Part shown: in pieces, positions 52,262-63,987 of the stretch
Layout of the letters: each line of letters begins with the position of its first letter
How positions within the stretch are numbered: the first letter of the stretch is position 1
Assembly (NCBI GenBank): GCA_028713225.1
Contig: JAQTOS010000001.1
Location: 1 to 64,000, forward strand
From: Candidatus Altimarinota bacterium
Lineage (GTDB): Bacteria > Patescibacteriota > Gracilibacteria > BD1-5 > UBA6164
Length of the DNA: 64,000 nt
Direction of reading: 5' to 3'
Notes under the pieces: generated by a model
The model's input: the letters and a program-made list of their open reading frames with translations, nothing else
Told to the model about the DNA's origin: nothing
Database searches by the model: none
Position numbers and translations under genes: made by a program

Positions 52262-54475
52262 ATGGCTAAAAAGAAAAAACAAAGTGCTAATTATAAAATC
52301 CCAAAAGAACAAAAAAAAGCAATCATTGCTTTAGTATTATTTTCGCTTTCACTTATGACACTATTTATAGATACAAATAGTGTTATTTGAAGCAATATGT
52401 ACTCTTTTTTGAGTGCTGTTTTTTGAAGTTTTTATAAAGTGATTTTTTCTCCAATTCTATTTTTACTTTCTATATTTTTATTTAAAAGAAAAGATTTGAG
52501 TTTCAATTCTGTAAGATTTGTTGGGCTTATCTTATTTTTCCTTTCTATCACAAGTTTAGTTTGAAGTATTTTTAGTCCTTATGATGCGATATTAAACTTT
52601 TATTGAGAATTATTTATCTATTTTGGACAATCAACAACAATTATATTTTCTGTGATAATCTTATTTTTATCTATTTTGATAACATTTAAATTATCTTTTG
52701 CAGACTTCCTTGAATGACTTTTAGTTTGAGTAGAAAAAGTAAAAGAACTTAAAAAAGAAGAATTTGAAGAGAAAAAATCTAAAAATAAATTAGAAAAAGT
52801 ATCAAAAGAAAAAAATCATAAAGAAGATTCTTATGACAAGAAAAAAGATGAATTACAAGCTATGATTGATGACTTAAAAAAACAAAAAGAAAGTACAAAT
52901 AAAAAACAAATGACTATCGAAGAAGCTCCTAAAAAAATTCCAGTTGAGAAAAAATGAGATTCAATTCTAGGAAATATTTTCGGTAAAAAAGATGAAGAAA
53001 CAAAAAAAATAGCAGTAGCTGCCAAAAAAGAAGATGCTTATTCTCCTGACTTCTCTAAATGGGTTTTACCAAGTTTAGATTTACTAAAAACTAGAATAGA
53101 AAAAGTAAAAACCGATGAAAATAGCATAAAACAAAAAATGTTAGAAATTCAACAAAAATTGCTTCAATTCAAGATTGATGTAACAATGGAAGATTACAGA
53201 ATCTGACCAACAGTTGTGCAATATAGATTGAAACCAAAAGAATGAATCAAATTAAATAAAATCGAAAATTTAAAAAAAGATTTAACTCTAGCTCTTCACG
53301 CAAAAAGCATTAGAATACAAGCCCCAATTCCTGGAGAGTGAGTAGTTTGAATAGAAGTTCCAAATGAAAACAGACAAGTAGTTTCCCTAAAAGAAATTTT
53401 GGCAAGTCGCGAATTTAACGATTCAAAACTTGAATTACCAATCGCAATGTGAAAAGATGTAAATGGTGATATAATAGTTTGAGATTTGACGAAAATGCCT
53501 CATTTACTTGTTGCCGGACAAACAGCATCTGGAAAATCTGTATGAATGAACTGATTTTTGATTTCTCTTCTATATAAATTTTCACCTAGTGAATTAAAAA
53601 TGATAATGGTTGATCCGAAAATGGTTGAACTATCTATTTATAACGGAATTCCTCACTTACTTTGTCCAGTTGTAACTAATCCTGACAAAGCTACGAATGC
53701 TCTAAAATGGGCTGTTGCAGAAATGCTTAGAAGATATGATTTAGCTAAACAAATAAATGCTAGAAATCTAAAAGAGTATAATGCAAAAGTAAAATGAAAA
53801 GATAAACTTCCTTATATTGTGATTGTTATTGATGAGCTTGCTGATCTAATGATGAGCTGAAATAAAAAAGAAGTTGAATGAAGTATTGCAAGAATTGCAC
53901 AAATGGCCAGAGCCGTAGGAATGCATTTAATTGTTGCAACACAAAGACCTTCAGTTGATGTAATTACAGGGCTAATAAAAGCAAATATTCCATCTAGAAT
54001 TGCCTTTACTGTAGCAAGTCAAATTGATTCAAGAACTATTATAGACAGAGCTTGAGCAGAAGATTTACTTGGTAGATGAGATATGCTTTATTATCCAACA
54101 GGTCGAGCTGCCGCAGCTAGAGTACAATGAGTTTTGGTAGAAACTGATGAAATAGAAGATATCGTAAATCATATTAAATTAACAGTAGATCCAGACTTAA
54201 TAGAAAATATGTATGATAATTCTATTATGAACTGAACTAGTACAGCTGAATGAAGCTTACTAGAATGAATGGAAAATTCGGATGAAGATCCAAAAGTCTT
54301 AGAAGAAGCAATAAAAGTTTTAAAAGAAGCTTGAAAGGCTTCAACTTCACTTATACAAAGAAGATTAAAACTTGGTTACGGAAGAGCTGCGAGAGTGCTT
54401 GATATACTTGAAGAAATGTGAATAGTATGACCTGCAAACTGAAGTAAACCAAGAGAAGTATTTATAAAAGATTAA
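52262..54475 (+). CDS. ftsK: DNA translocase FtsK/SpoIIIE
   Basis: 737 aa. Four membrane helices (about 20-165), a charged linker, then the motor with Walker [15 protein letters not shown] near residue 420, Walker [36 protein letters not shown] and the C-terminal gamma winged helix ([29 protein letters not shown]). It moves chromosomes through the septum. A gene of unknown role starts 6 bp downstream. Confidence 0.95.
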
Positions 54476-54481
54476 GAAAAA

Positions 54482-55261
54482 ATGGTAGTACAAACTAATT
54501 CTCATAATTTGGCAACTTTTACTACAGTAGAAATTATGAGACATAAGCTTATAGCAAAAGAGTCTTTAGAATTAGAAATAATAGATATACTAAGTAAAGA
54601 AAATCATATACAAGAAGTTTATAAAAGAAAAGCTAATTTTATTTTATGAGTTTATCCTGAAATTTATAAAAATATAAAAATATCAGATTCTGATAAAATA
54701 CGAAAGATAATACCTAAAGATATAGAAATAGTTAATAATGAGGAGATAAATAAAGAAAATTTAAATATATGGTTAAGGAAAAAAATGATAGAGCGATGTA
54801 TTGAATGAAGAACTTTCTATGCAAAAGAAGAATTAAAAAAATTAAGAGATAAAAGATGATATGAAATGATAAGTGTTGATGATTTTGTTTCCAAAATAAT
54901 TTCTGGGGAAATTGTTTTAGAAAAATATATAAAATATAGACCATTAGAAAATTATGAAAAAATAGAAGATAAAAAACTTTTTAAAAATATAAACTCAATT
55001 AAAAGTAATTTAAATGCTATTATAAAAATAATAAATAATGACATTAAAAAACATCATTATTTTCTTGTAGAACATTTAAGCGATATAACTCCTTTAATTG
55101 CAAAAATACAAAGATCATTACAAATACTAAATAGAGAATCTGATAAAATAGATGATCATTTTAAAGATTTGAAAGATGAATTAGTTAAATGATTAAATAT
55201 AGATGAATGATTCATAAAATCTTGTTTATTTCAAATAAATCAAGTAATAAATACTTTATAA
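54482..55261 (+). CDS. Unknown protein downstream of ftsK
   Basis: 259 aa, mostly helical and basic, with no membrane segment. The first half (ATFTTVEIMRHKLIAKE, NFILGVYPEIYKNIKISD) and a Lys-rich middle lead to a helical end. No family recognised. It sits 6 bp after ftsK and 9 bp before rlmE, so it belongs to their operon and may act in cell division or RNA work. Few TGA codons. Confidence 0.6.
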
Positions 55262-55270
55262 TAAAAAAAC

Positions 55271-55900
55271 ATGGAACAAAAAAGAAAGAAAAGACCTACT
55301 CCTTATATAATACATGATGAATATTTTCATAAAGCAAAACGACAAGGATATAGAGCAAGAAGTGCTTTTAAATTACTTGAATTACAGGAAAAATATGCTT
55401 TAATAAAACCAGGGATGAAAGTTTGTGATGTTGGGCGAGCTCCTGGTAGTTTTTTGCAAGTTATAAGAAAAACTATTTGAAAAGACTGACTTATTGTATG
55501 AATAGATTTGAAAGATATAGATAAACTTAATTATGACAATGTATTTACATTAAAACATGATATTTATGAGTTTGAAACTCTAAAACCAAGAGTTGATGCT
55601 ATAATCTGAGAAGGAAAACTATTTGATTTGATAACATCAGATATTGCTCCAAATACAACAGGAAGAGCTGATGTAGACCAATATGCAAGTGTAGAATTAA
55701 ACATTTGAATTGTGAAGTTTGCTGATGTTTTCTTAAAGAAATGATGAAATTTAGTATTGAAAGTTTTTATATGAGAAGATTTTAATGATTTACTTAAAGA
55801 AATAAAAAAGAGTTATAAAAAACTGAATGTTTATAAACCTTTTGCTTGTCGTGACAGAAGTCCTGAAGAATACGTTATTTGTTGGGATAAAATTAATTAA
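55271..55900 (+). CDS. rlmE: FtsJ/RlmE-type 23S rRNA 2'-O-methyltransferase
   Basis: 209 aa. GYRARSAFKLLELQEKYALIKPGMKVCDVGRAPGSFLQVI holds the catalytic Lys and the SAM motif, with GRAPGS instead of GAAPGG. DLITSDIAPNTTG and LVLKVFIGED follow, giving the K-D-K-E set. RlmE modifies U2552 of 23S rRNA. The SAM loop difference is mild. It is in the ftsK operon. Confidence 0.9.
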
Positions 55901-55916
55901 AAAAATAAAAATATTT

Positions 55917-56672
55917 ATGCAAAATATAATAGAATTTTTTAAACATACTCTGATTCAAGATTATATATTATTTTTTGTATCTATTTTTTTGGTTCTAATA
56001 TTTTTTGCTCTTGGAATAAATAAGTTATATAAAGCTATTTTTTGAGTTTTAATTTGATTTTTTCTTTTCCTCATGTTAAATATGTGATTTCATTTTTTGA
56101 ATACAAATGCAGATCTATATATGTTGAATTGACTTAGAGACTATCTAAAATCACATAAAGATTTTATACTTGTATTATCATTTTTCTCTATTCCTATTTT
56201 TCCAATAATGATGATGTTTAACAAAAGTGTAGACTTTCATTCTAGAAGTAATAAATACCTTAAATACTTTAAAATTTTTATCGGGTGATTATTTCTGGTT
56301 CCATTAATTCTAGCAATTTTAAACTCAATTTTAAAAAATAAACTGCTTTTTTGAATAGATTATTCTATTATAGAAAAATTAAATTCATATGAATTTCTAA
56401 GAAAATTTATAGATTATTTTGCATCATCACTTATTTATCAAAATATTGATAGATTTGGTTATGTATTACTAGTAATTCTATTAATATATGTATTTTATGA
56501 ACTAATATTTTCATGACTTTTTTCTTTTATATACACAATACTTAGAAAAGTATTTATTTATATTGCAGAAAAAATAAAAGCAGATATGAAAAAAGAAGCA
56601 TCAAATGTTCATGAAGAAGATGATAATGAAGAAGACGAACACTGACATGATAATCACTACACACACCATTAA
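55917..56672 (+). CDS. Membrane protein with His/Glu/Asp-rich tail
   Basis: 251 aa with about six hydrophobic segments and a C-terminal tail rich in His, Asp and Glu (ending HGHDNHYTHH). The tail could bind metal ions. No family recognised. It sits between rlmE and the M3 peptidase with 16-bp gaps and may be part of the same transcript. Confidence 0.6.
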
Positions 56673-56688
56673 AATATAATTTTAAAAC

Positions 56689-58716
56689 ATGACAAATACT
56701 GAAATAAAAAATAAAATAATTGCTGAACTAAATAGAACTGATTTTCCAAATCTAGAATTTTTATTTTCTAAAGAAGTGCTTGATAATGCTCTAGATTTAC
56801 TTAGAGAATTACTTTCAATAGAAAAAGAAAAATTTGAAAAAACACTGAAAACTCCAAATGAAAAATTAAATTTTATAGAAATTTTTTATAATCCTGAAGA
56901 TAATGATAATCTTGGATATTTTTGGGCATTATTAAACCATTTATCTGCTGTGAATGATAGTGAAAAAATCAGAGATATTATAGATAGTTTTGAACAAGAA
57001 TACCAAGAATTTGCTGATTATGTAGGATTTAATAAAGCTTATTATGATAAAATAGTCTATATTTTTGAAAATGAATGCCTAGATGAGGAACAAACAAGAA
57101 TAGTATCAGAAACTATAAAATGATTTAAACTAAAATGAATAGATTTAAATGAGGAAAAAGCAAACAAAATCAAGGAAATAAATATAAAGTTGGCTGACAT
57201 AACAAATAAATTCAATAAAAATTGTCTTGATAGCCAATCAGAATATGAATTTATAATCACAGATTTTGAAATTATAAAAGAAATGCCTGCTGATGTTTTA
57301 AAATTAGCTGAAAATCTAGCTAAAGAAAAAAATATTGACGGATGGCTATTTACTGCTGACCCAACTTTTTATTCAAATTTGATGAGTTATTGTTCAGATG
57401 AAAAAGTAAGAGAACAATTACTAAAAGATAGAGCTAGTTTTGCATCATCTTGAAAATTTGATAATAGAGGGATCATCTTAGAAATTTTGAAATTGAAACT
57501 AGAAAAAGCTAAAATTCTTGGCTATAAAAATTATGCAGAATATAATATGCAATCAAAAATGGCATCTAGTCCAGAAGAAGTAATAAATCTAATAGAATGA
57601 ATTTCAAAAAAAGCCAAAGCAAAAGCCAAAAAAGAAGTAGAAAACATAAAGGATTACTTTAAATTAGATAAATTAAATCCTTGGGATCTTGGATATTTTG
57701 AAACTAAACTTGTAAAAGAAAAATATGAAATAGATGAGAAGGAAATCAAGAAATATTTTAAATATGAAGATGTTTTAGCTTATTTATTTGATTTTGTTTC
57801 TAAATTTTATTCTCTAGAATTAAAAGAAATTAAAACTCCTGTATATAATAATGATGTAAAAGTTTTTGAAGTATGGAGAAAATGAAAATTTATATCTTAT
57901 TATATGATAGATTTATTTTATAGAAAGGAAAAAAGAGCTTGAGCTTGGGCTGATAATTTAAGAAGCAGAGATTATTCTTGAGAAAACAAGAGAGAACCTC
58001 TAATAATAAATTGTTGTAATTTCCAAAAACAAACTGAAACTGACACTCTAATATCAATGAGAGATGCAGAAACTATTTTCCATGAATTTGGACACGCTCT
58101 TCATGAAATGTTATCAGAAAGTAAATATTCATCTTTGTCTTGATTTTCTGTAGAATGGGACTTCGTAGAATTACCTTCTCAAATACACGAAAATTGGGTA
58201 TCAGAAAGAGAAAGTTTGAAGTTATTATCAAAACATCATATAACTTGAGAATCGTTATCTGATGAAATTTTAGATAAATTTAAAAAATTAAAGAACTTAT
58301 CTAGTTGATACTGGACAATTAGACAAAATGAATTTGCATTACTCGATATGATGCTTTATACATTAGAAGAAATTCCAGAAAATGTATGAGAACTTGATAA
58401 AATGATTTTGGATTTTATAAACAAAGTATGATTTTTCAAAAGATGAGAATATTATAAAACATATGCAACATTCTCTCATATATTTTGATGATGATATGCA
58501 GCTTGATATTACTCTTATATGCGGGCTGAGATACTTGAAGCTCAAGCTTGGGAACATATAAAGGCAAATGGTATTTTCGAACCAGAAATTGGCGAAAAAT
58601 TCATTTCTAGCATACTTGGGCAAGGCTCTAGAAAAGATGCTTCAGAATTATTTAAAGATTTTGTATGAACAGATGTTTCATCAAATGCTTTTATGAAAAG
58701 AAAATGATTGGTATAA
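56689..58716 (+). CDS. M3 family oligopeptidase (OpdA/Dcp-like)
   Basis: 675 aa, standard for M3A. The active site [12 protein letters not shown] with a second zinc Glu downstream and the M3A pattern [20 protein letters not shown] place it with oligopeptidase A/Dcp rather than PepF. It cleaves short peptides in the cytosol, useful for an organism living on imported peptides. A palindrome and a terminator follow. Confidence 0.9.
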
Positions 58717-58753
58717 TTTTGTAGAGAACGGTTTAAAACCGTTCCCTACAAAA
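58717..58753. repeat. GTAG-GAACGG palindrome
   Basis: TTTTGTAGaGAACGGTTT and its complement AAACCGTTCCCTACAAAA form a near-perfect 37-bp palindrome. It shares GGAACG ends and GTAG/CTAC flanks with the cluster at 1189-1291. Confidence 0.65.
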
Positions 58754-58761
58754 TTAAAACA

Positions 58762-58795
58762 AAAAAAAGATGAAATTTAATTTCATCTTTTTTTA
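58762..58795. terminator. Bidirectional terminator
   Basis: AAAAAGATGAAAT and ATTTCATCTTTTT with long A/T tracts, between the peptidase and the convergent sigma-like gene. Confidence 0.85.
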
Positions 58796-59857
58796 TTAAG
58801 CTTTTAATTGATAAAAATTTCTTCAAACTCTTTCAATATATTTTCTATTTTGTAAATTCATATAAATAGTAGTTGCTTTAACTTTTCTTATTTTTTGAAC
58901 TTTAGCGATTACATCTTCTGTAGTCATAGGGTCTTTGTTTTTTCTCATTATATCAGAGATAACATCTATAACCGTTCCAGGTTTGAATCCCCATTCTTTT
59001 AAAGCATATATTCATCTACCAACTAAAACGAATTCTTCGTTTCTGATAAGTTCATTATGTATAGTATTTACTTTAACTGATTCTCAAGTTTGGTTTGTAA
59101 TCTTATTTGCGATATCTACGAAATGCATAGGAAGTTTTTCCTTTTTCATTATGTAAATAGCTTTATCTTTAAGAGTTTTTGGATTTAATATTTTCCATTT
59201 TGATAGACCAATAAGAGTTTCTTCTCATTTTACAACATCTTCAAATAAATCTAAAACTGAATCTATGAAAACATTTTTTAAATCAGCAAAATCTTTTTTC
59301 AAATCTAATTTAATCATTTCATAAAGATTTGTCTTATCCATTATGTCTTTTCTCTTTTTCAGTATTGAAACAGCTCGAGAATGTATTGAATCAACAGATT
59401 TTTTATTTATACTAGGTAAGAAAAAATAAGTGTTAACTCAAAGTTTTGGTTTAGATTTTTGCATATTGAAATCAGATTGAATTATGATTTCAATGATTCC
59501 TTGTTTCATAGAAGCATCTAAACTTAAATCTTTTATTATAGCATTTATAAGTTTATCTTTAACTAAAACTCCTCCATGCATTGATATTATTGAATTTGCA
59601 GCCTCTTGAATAGCCGTAAGACTAGTTCATTTAATAACTCTACCTATTTTTTTGATTCAAGAATCTTCTATTTGTCTAACTCTTTCTCTAGTTATAGCTG
59701 GTTTAAAAGAGTCACCTATACTTTGAAGAGTTTCTTTTTCTCCACTAAGTCAGATTCTTCTTTCTATTACCATTTGCTCTTTATCTGTAAGAGATTGAAG
59801 CATACTTGCAAAAGATGTTTGTAAGTCCTTAGAATTTATTTTTTCTGCTAGCATCAT
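58796..59857 (-). CDS. Sigma-70 region 4 protein with HARE-HTH domain
   Basis: 353 aa (352 from the second ATG at 59854). The N-terminus has the sigma region 4 pattern: LTDKEQMVIERRIGLSGEKETLQSIGDSF followed by TRERVRQIEDSGIKKIG, a complete -35-binding helix-turn-helix. No regions 1-3 exist. The C-terminal 80 residues (LPMHFVDIANKITNQTG, GRGIYALKEWG and MTTEDVIAKVQKIRKVKATTIYMNLQNRKYIERVGRNFYQL) resemble the HARE-HTH (HB1/ASXL) module of RpoE-delta. Such proteins act in Patescibacteria as specialised regulators; the exact role is not known. Its promoter targets cannot be read from sequence. Confidence 0.75.
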
Positions 59858-59935
59858 CTTGAAAAATTATTAAGTATATAAGTTATAACATATAAGTATT
59901 TTTATTTAAAAGTCAATTTAAATTTTGACTTTTTT

Positions 59936-60535
59936 TTAAAAAGGTAGTTTCATATTATTTTTATCTACGATTCAATTGTTTATATCACTTATTTCTGAGC
60001 TTGTTTCATTTGAAAATAATATATCTTCTGATATATCTTTATAAGTTTTTATCATAGAAATAGCTCAAGCAAAATTTATAATGGCTCAAACAAAAGCAAT
60101 TATTATTCAATTCCCAAAAACTATATTCTCAGAAAAAGCAAATAATCCTTTAGTAAAGCTGAAAACCATAAAAATAGTAAGTATTTGAAATATAGCTCAA
60201 GCTAAAAATATATTTGGTTCATTTATTTTCATAGGTGAATTTAATTTCAACTTTTCTTTACTAGAAGAAGATAAAAGAAAAAACAGATTTACTCAAGAAT
60301 TTAATATAATAAAATATCAAATATATCCTGTTAAACTAGAAAAAGCTGTATTTGTAAGATCTAAATTCGTAGAATATGACCAAACTAGGAATAGTGAGAT
60401 TAAAACTAATATATTTCAAATTATAAGTAATTTGAAATATGCACTAGAATTTGCTCCTCTAAATTTCAATGCTCTTAAGATTTTTATTATTTTTGCTTTA
60501 AATTTTCTATTTTTAGCACTCAGCTTATATGACAT
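59936..60535 (-). CDS. Small membrane protein, unknown function
   Basis: 199 aa with four membrane helices (about 40-58, 68-90, 110-130, 138-158) and basic ends. No family recognised. Its stop shares the T run with the next gene's leader. It is near the sigma-like gene but in the same orientation, possibly cotranscribed. Confidence 0.55.
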
Positions 60536-60663
60536 AAAATTTCTTTAATTATTTATAACTGCTATATTTTATACATAAATTTAAAATTAAGTAAAGTTTC
60601 TAAATATTTACTATATTTTATTATCTAGTATAATAGAAAAAATTAAAAACTAACAAACAAGTA

Positions 60664-60921
60664 ATGATTAAGCAATTAAAAGAAAAAATCGATAATAAAT
60701 TTTTAGACTTAATTTCATATATACTAAGTTTAATTTTATCTATTTTTAGAAGTGTTAAGTTATTATTTTGATTTAAAACACAAAATAATTGAAAATTTTT
60801 AAACTTTTTTAATTTTCTGTTTATAATATGGCCAAAATATTTTTGGGAGAAACCAAGTGCTTATAAAATATTTTCATTTGGTGAAAAATTTATAGATTAT
60901 ATTTTTTATAATAAAAAATAG
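60664..60921 (+). CDS. Small protein preceding the prepilin operon
   Basis: 85 aa with two short hydrophobic stretches (residues 14-28 and 45-60) and a basic tail. No family recognised. It ends six bases before the prepilin at 60928, so it is the first gene of that operon. TAG stop. Confidence 0.5.
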
Positions 60922-60927
60922 AAACAT

Positions 60928-62052
60928 ATGTATATACAAAAAAAATGATTTACTTTAATAGAAATAATGATTTGAATAACTATATTTTCAATGCTTATTT
61001 TAGTTTGATTTCAGGCTTTAACTCGAGTAAATATAGGAAAAATTAAATTATATACTGAAACTGATATAGAAAAACAAGCATTTTATTTTTCAGAAAAAAT
61101 GTTTGAAATGATAAAATCCGCTGGTAGCATAGATTATGAAGAATATTTTGATAGAAAAGTTATTTGAGACACAAATTTTTCATCATGACATTTTTCAGTT
61201 CCTAGCTGATTTGGTAATTTCTGATCTTGATGAAATTTAGCAAGCTCTACTTATTGAGATTTATTTTATTATTGTCTTAGCTGAAACTGAACTTCTATGT
61301 GAACTTGAGGATGTTATGATAATAATTTTAATAATTATTCTTCTCCTTTAACATGAATATATCAAAGATTTTGAGAATACTATTATCAATTTATCGATTA
61401 TAATTCTAATCAAAATTGAGACTCTTGAGATGAAGATTGAAACTGAAGTTTTATATGAGATGATGATGATGAATATCTTGGAAACTGACCAGAAATATTT
61501 ACATGAGGAACAAATATTCATGAATTATATCTAATAACTAAAGATAATAAAAAAAGAACTTTCTTCAGATGGAATGTTATAAATGATCCTAAAAAACCAT
61601 CTACTGTTGCAAATTGTGATTTTACAAATCCAGAAAATCCTACTTGATCTGGATGTCTTTGAAATATACAATTTTTAAAATTGGATTGAAAAGATTGGTG
61701 AGTTTCACATAATAAGTCTTGAACTTGATTGTATGATTGAATAACTGATACTTGGCTTTATGATGAATCAATTTATTGAAGCTGAATTATAGCTTGAGTT
61801 TGAAGTGATTCACTTGATAAAAATTGGATGGGTTTATTTCCCGATTATATAAATGTAAAGAATGTGCAATTCTATGTTTATCCAAATAAATACAATAAAT
61901 ATGCCTGGGCAGACTCTGATTCACAATCAAATATAGCTCCATATATAAGAATTAATATGATTCTTAGTCCTTCTCGGGGAAAAAGATGATGAATAAAATG
62001 AACTGTTCCAGAAATAAAAATATCAACTACTATAGCTCTTAATTCTTTTTAA
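60928..62052 (+). CDS. Type IV prepilin-like protein, large head
   Basis: 374 aa. The start MYIQKKGFTLIEIMIGITIF is a prepilin signal with the common Gly at -1 (encoded by TGA) and Glu at +5. The head is large, rich in Gly, Asp, Asn and Tyr, with Cys pairs (FYYCLSGNG...GGCYD, ANCDF...SGCLG) that may form disulfides. It may be a PilV/FimU-like minor pilin or adhesin. The next gene starts 3 bp later. Confidence 0.75.
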
Positions 62053-62055
62053 ATT

Positions 62056-62946
62056 ATGTTACAAAAAAATAAGTGAGCTTTTTCTATAGTACTAGCTATG
62101 ATGCTTGTTATTATAATGCTACTTGTAGCTTATAATTTGCTTGATTTTTTAATACCTTTCTCAAAAAACACAAAAGGTATAGAAAATTCTTCAAATGCTT
62201 ATTATCAATCTTACTGACGAGTAGAACAATCTATAAATTTTATAGCTAAAAATCCTATTTGAAGCGCAACTTGAACTAGCATGGCTTCAAATGCTGTATG
62301 ATATTCCATTTCTATGGATTCATCTGGAATAACAATTCCGAAAGCTTGAAACTGAAATAGTGAATTTGATTCTAATCGGAATAGGATATGACCTGGAGAA
62401 CCTATACAATTATATATAAACTGAACTCAGACTTTTAAAAAATTTAGATTTAGAGTACCTGATTTAAATAGAAATTGAACTCTTGACTGAGCTAGTGAAA
62501 CTCTATCTTGAAACTCTAGTTTCCCTATTATAAACTGGCAAATATCTGGTTCATGACTTACTCTTAATGCTTCTTGATCTCAAATAATAGCTAACAAAAT
62601 TTGAAATATATGATGAACTACTAATATAGATATATCTTGATATAATTGACTAGATTTAAATTGATCTTGATATACTTTAACAAATTTCTATTCTAATACT
62701 GCATTATTAAATAAATGTATTTCTGCTCCATGTTCACTAAAACTATCAATTGTAAATCAATTATCAACAAATAATTGAACTCAAATTCCATATTTAGAAT
62801 ATCAAATAGATTTTGATACAGCAGTTCCACAGCAATATGTAGATATAACAAGTGAGTGAAAATCTTACTGATTTAAAAAAACTATAAACACAAAATATAG
62901 AGTCGATACTACAAGTGAGGCCTTTGATTTTACAGTATTCCAATAA
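62056..62946 (+). CDS. PilX-like pilus assembly protein
   Basis: 296 aa. MLQKNKGAFSIVLAMMLVIIMLLVAYNLLDFL is a prepilin-like N-terminus lacking Glu at +5, as in PilX/GspK-type minor pilins. The head is Ser/Asn/Gly rich with two Cys (CISAPC). It completes the operon with the prepilin upstream and lies 12 bp before rluA-type gene. Confidence 0.65.
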
Positions 62947-62958
62947 TAAATAATAAAA

Positions 62959-63948
62959 ATGAAACAATTTACGATAGAAGAAAATGATGCAAACCAAAGA
63001 CTTGATAAATTTTTGAAAAAACTTTTTCCTAGTGCTACAAGAAGCTTAATATATAAGCTAAATAGAAAAGGTAATATAAAAATAAACTGAAAAAAACAAG
63101 ATAATGAATATAAACTTCAAATATGAGAAGAAATAAAAATTTTTGTATCTGATGATGATTTTATAAAAATGTCAGCACCACCCCTTAATCCCCTCCTTGA
63201 TAAGGAGGGGAAAGTTAGCGAAGCTAACAGGGGTGGTATTGATAAAAAAGATATCGTATTTGAAGACGTGGGACTTCTAGTAGTTAATAAAAATCCTGGA
63301 ATGAATGTACATCCTGGAGACCATAAAACAAAAGAGCTTTCACTAATTGCTTTGGTTCAAGATTATTTTTCTGGTAAGTTAGATAGTTTGACTTTCAAAC
63401 CAAGTTTAGTTCATAGAATAGATAGAGATACTTCTGGAATAATAATGATAGCAAAGAAAAAAAATGTGCTTGATTCTATGCTCTCTCAATTACAAAATAA
63501 TAAAATCAAAAAAACTTATTTTACTCTAGTTTTCGGAAAACTTCCTGCTAAATCAGGAACTATAAATAAAAGACTTAAAAGAATAGAGTGAGCAACAAAA
63601 GAAGATAAGGTTCAAGTAGCAGATGACGGACAAGTTGCCATTACTCATTATAAAGTTATTGATGAGAAAAAAGCTTGAGACTTAATCATTTCATCTGTGG
63701 AAGTTACAATTGAAACTGGTAGGATGCATCAAATAAGAGTACATATGGCCTCTATGTGAACTCCTGTTGTTTGAGATGATAAATATTGAGATAAAAAATT
63801 AAACTCCTTTATAAAGAGAAATTATGGACTAGCAAGACAAGCTCTTCATTCTTGGAAAACAGAATTTATAAATCCTAGCTCAAATAAAGAAATAAAACTT
63901 GAAGCCAGATTAAAAGAAGATTTGACAAAATTTCTAAATTCATTATAA
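62959..63948 (+). CDS. RluA-family pseudouridine synthase with in-frame repeat insertion
   Basis: 329 aa. N-terminal S4-like domain (about 1-70), then the catalytic domain with LVVNKNPGMNVHPG, VHRIDRDTSGIIMIAKK (Asp in HRIDRDTSG) and GRMHQIRVHMASMG, the RluA/RluC/RluD signatures. It makes pseudouridine in rRNA. Between the domains, codons covering 63172-63240 (SAPPLNPLLDKEG... NRGG) are encoded by a GC-rich repeat (63178-63236) and have no counterpart in the family. The frame and all downstream motifs are kept, so the protein is likely active. Confidence 0.9.
63178..63236. repeat. 59-bp cloverleaf-type repeat inside a coding sequence
   Basis: Outer arms CCACCCC (63178-63184) and GGGGTGG (63230-63236) enclose two hairpins: CCCCTCCTT-GAT-AAGGAGGGG and GTTAGC-GAA-GCTAAC. 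It is much more GC-rich than the genome. A related half-element lies at 45557-45589. Similar elements occur in many bacteria as REP-like repeats. Confidence 0.85.
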
Positions 63949-63987
63949 AAAGATGGAAATATTTTATATTATAATTTTAAGAATTTT

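Noticed and set aside
343-63948. Many apparent pseudogenes and frameshifts when TGA is read as stop
   Set aside because: All disappear when TGA is Gly; family motifs continue through the TGA positions.
343-63948. UGA as tryptophan (Mycoplasma-type code)
   Set aside because: TGA aligns with invariant glycines in Walker A and signature motifs, and TGG is used for Trp.
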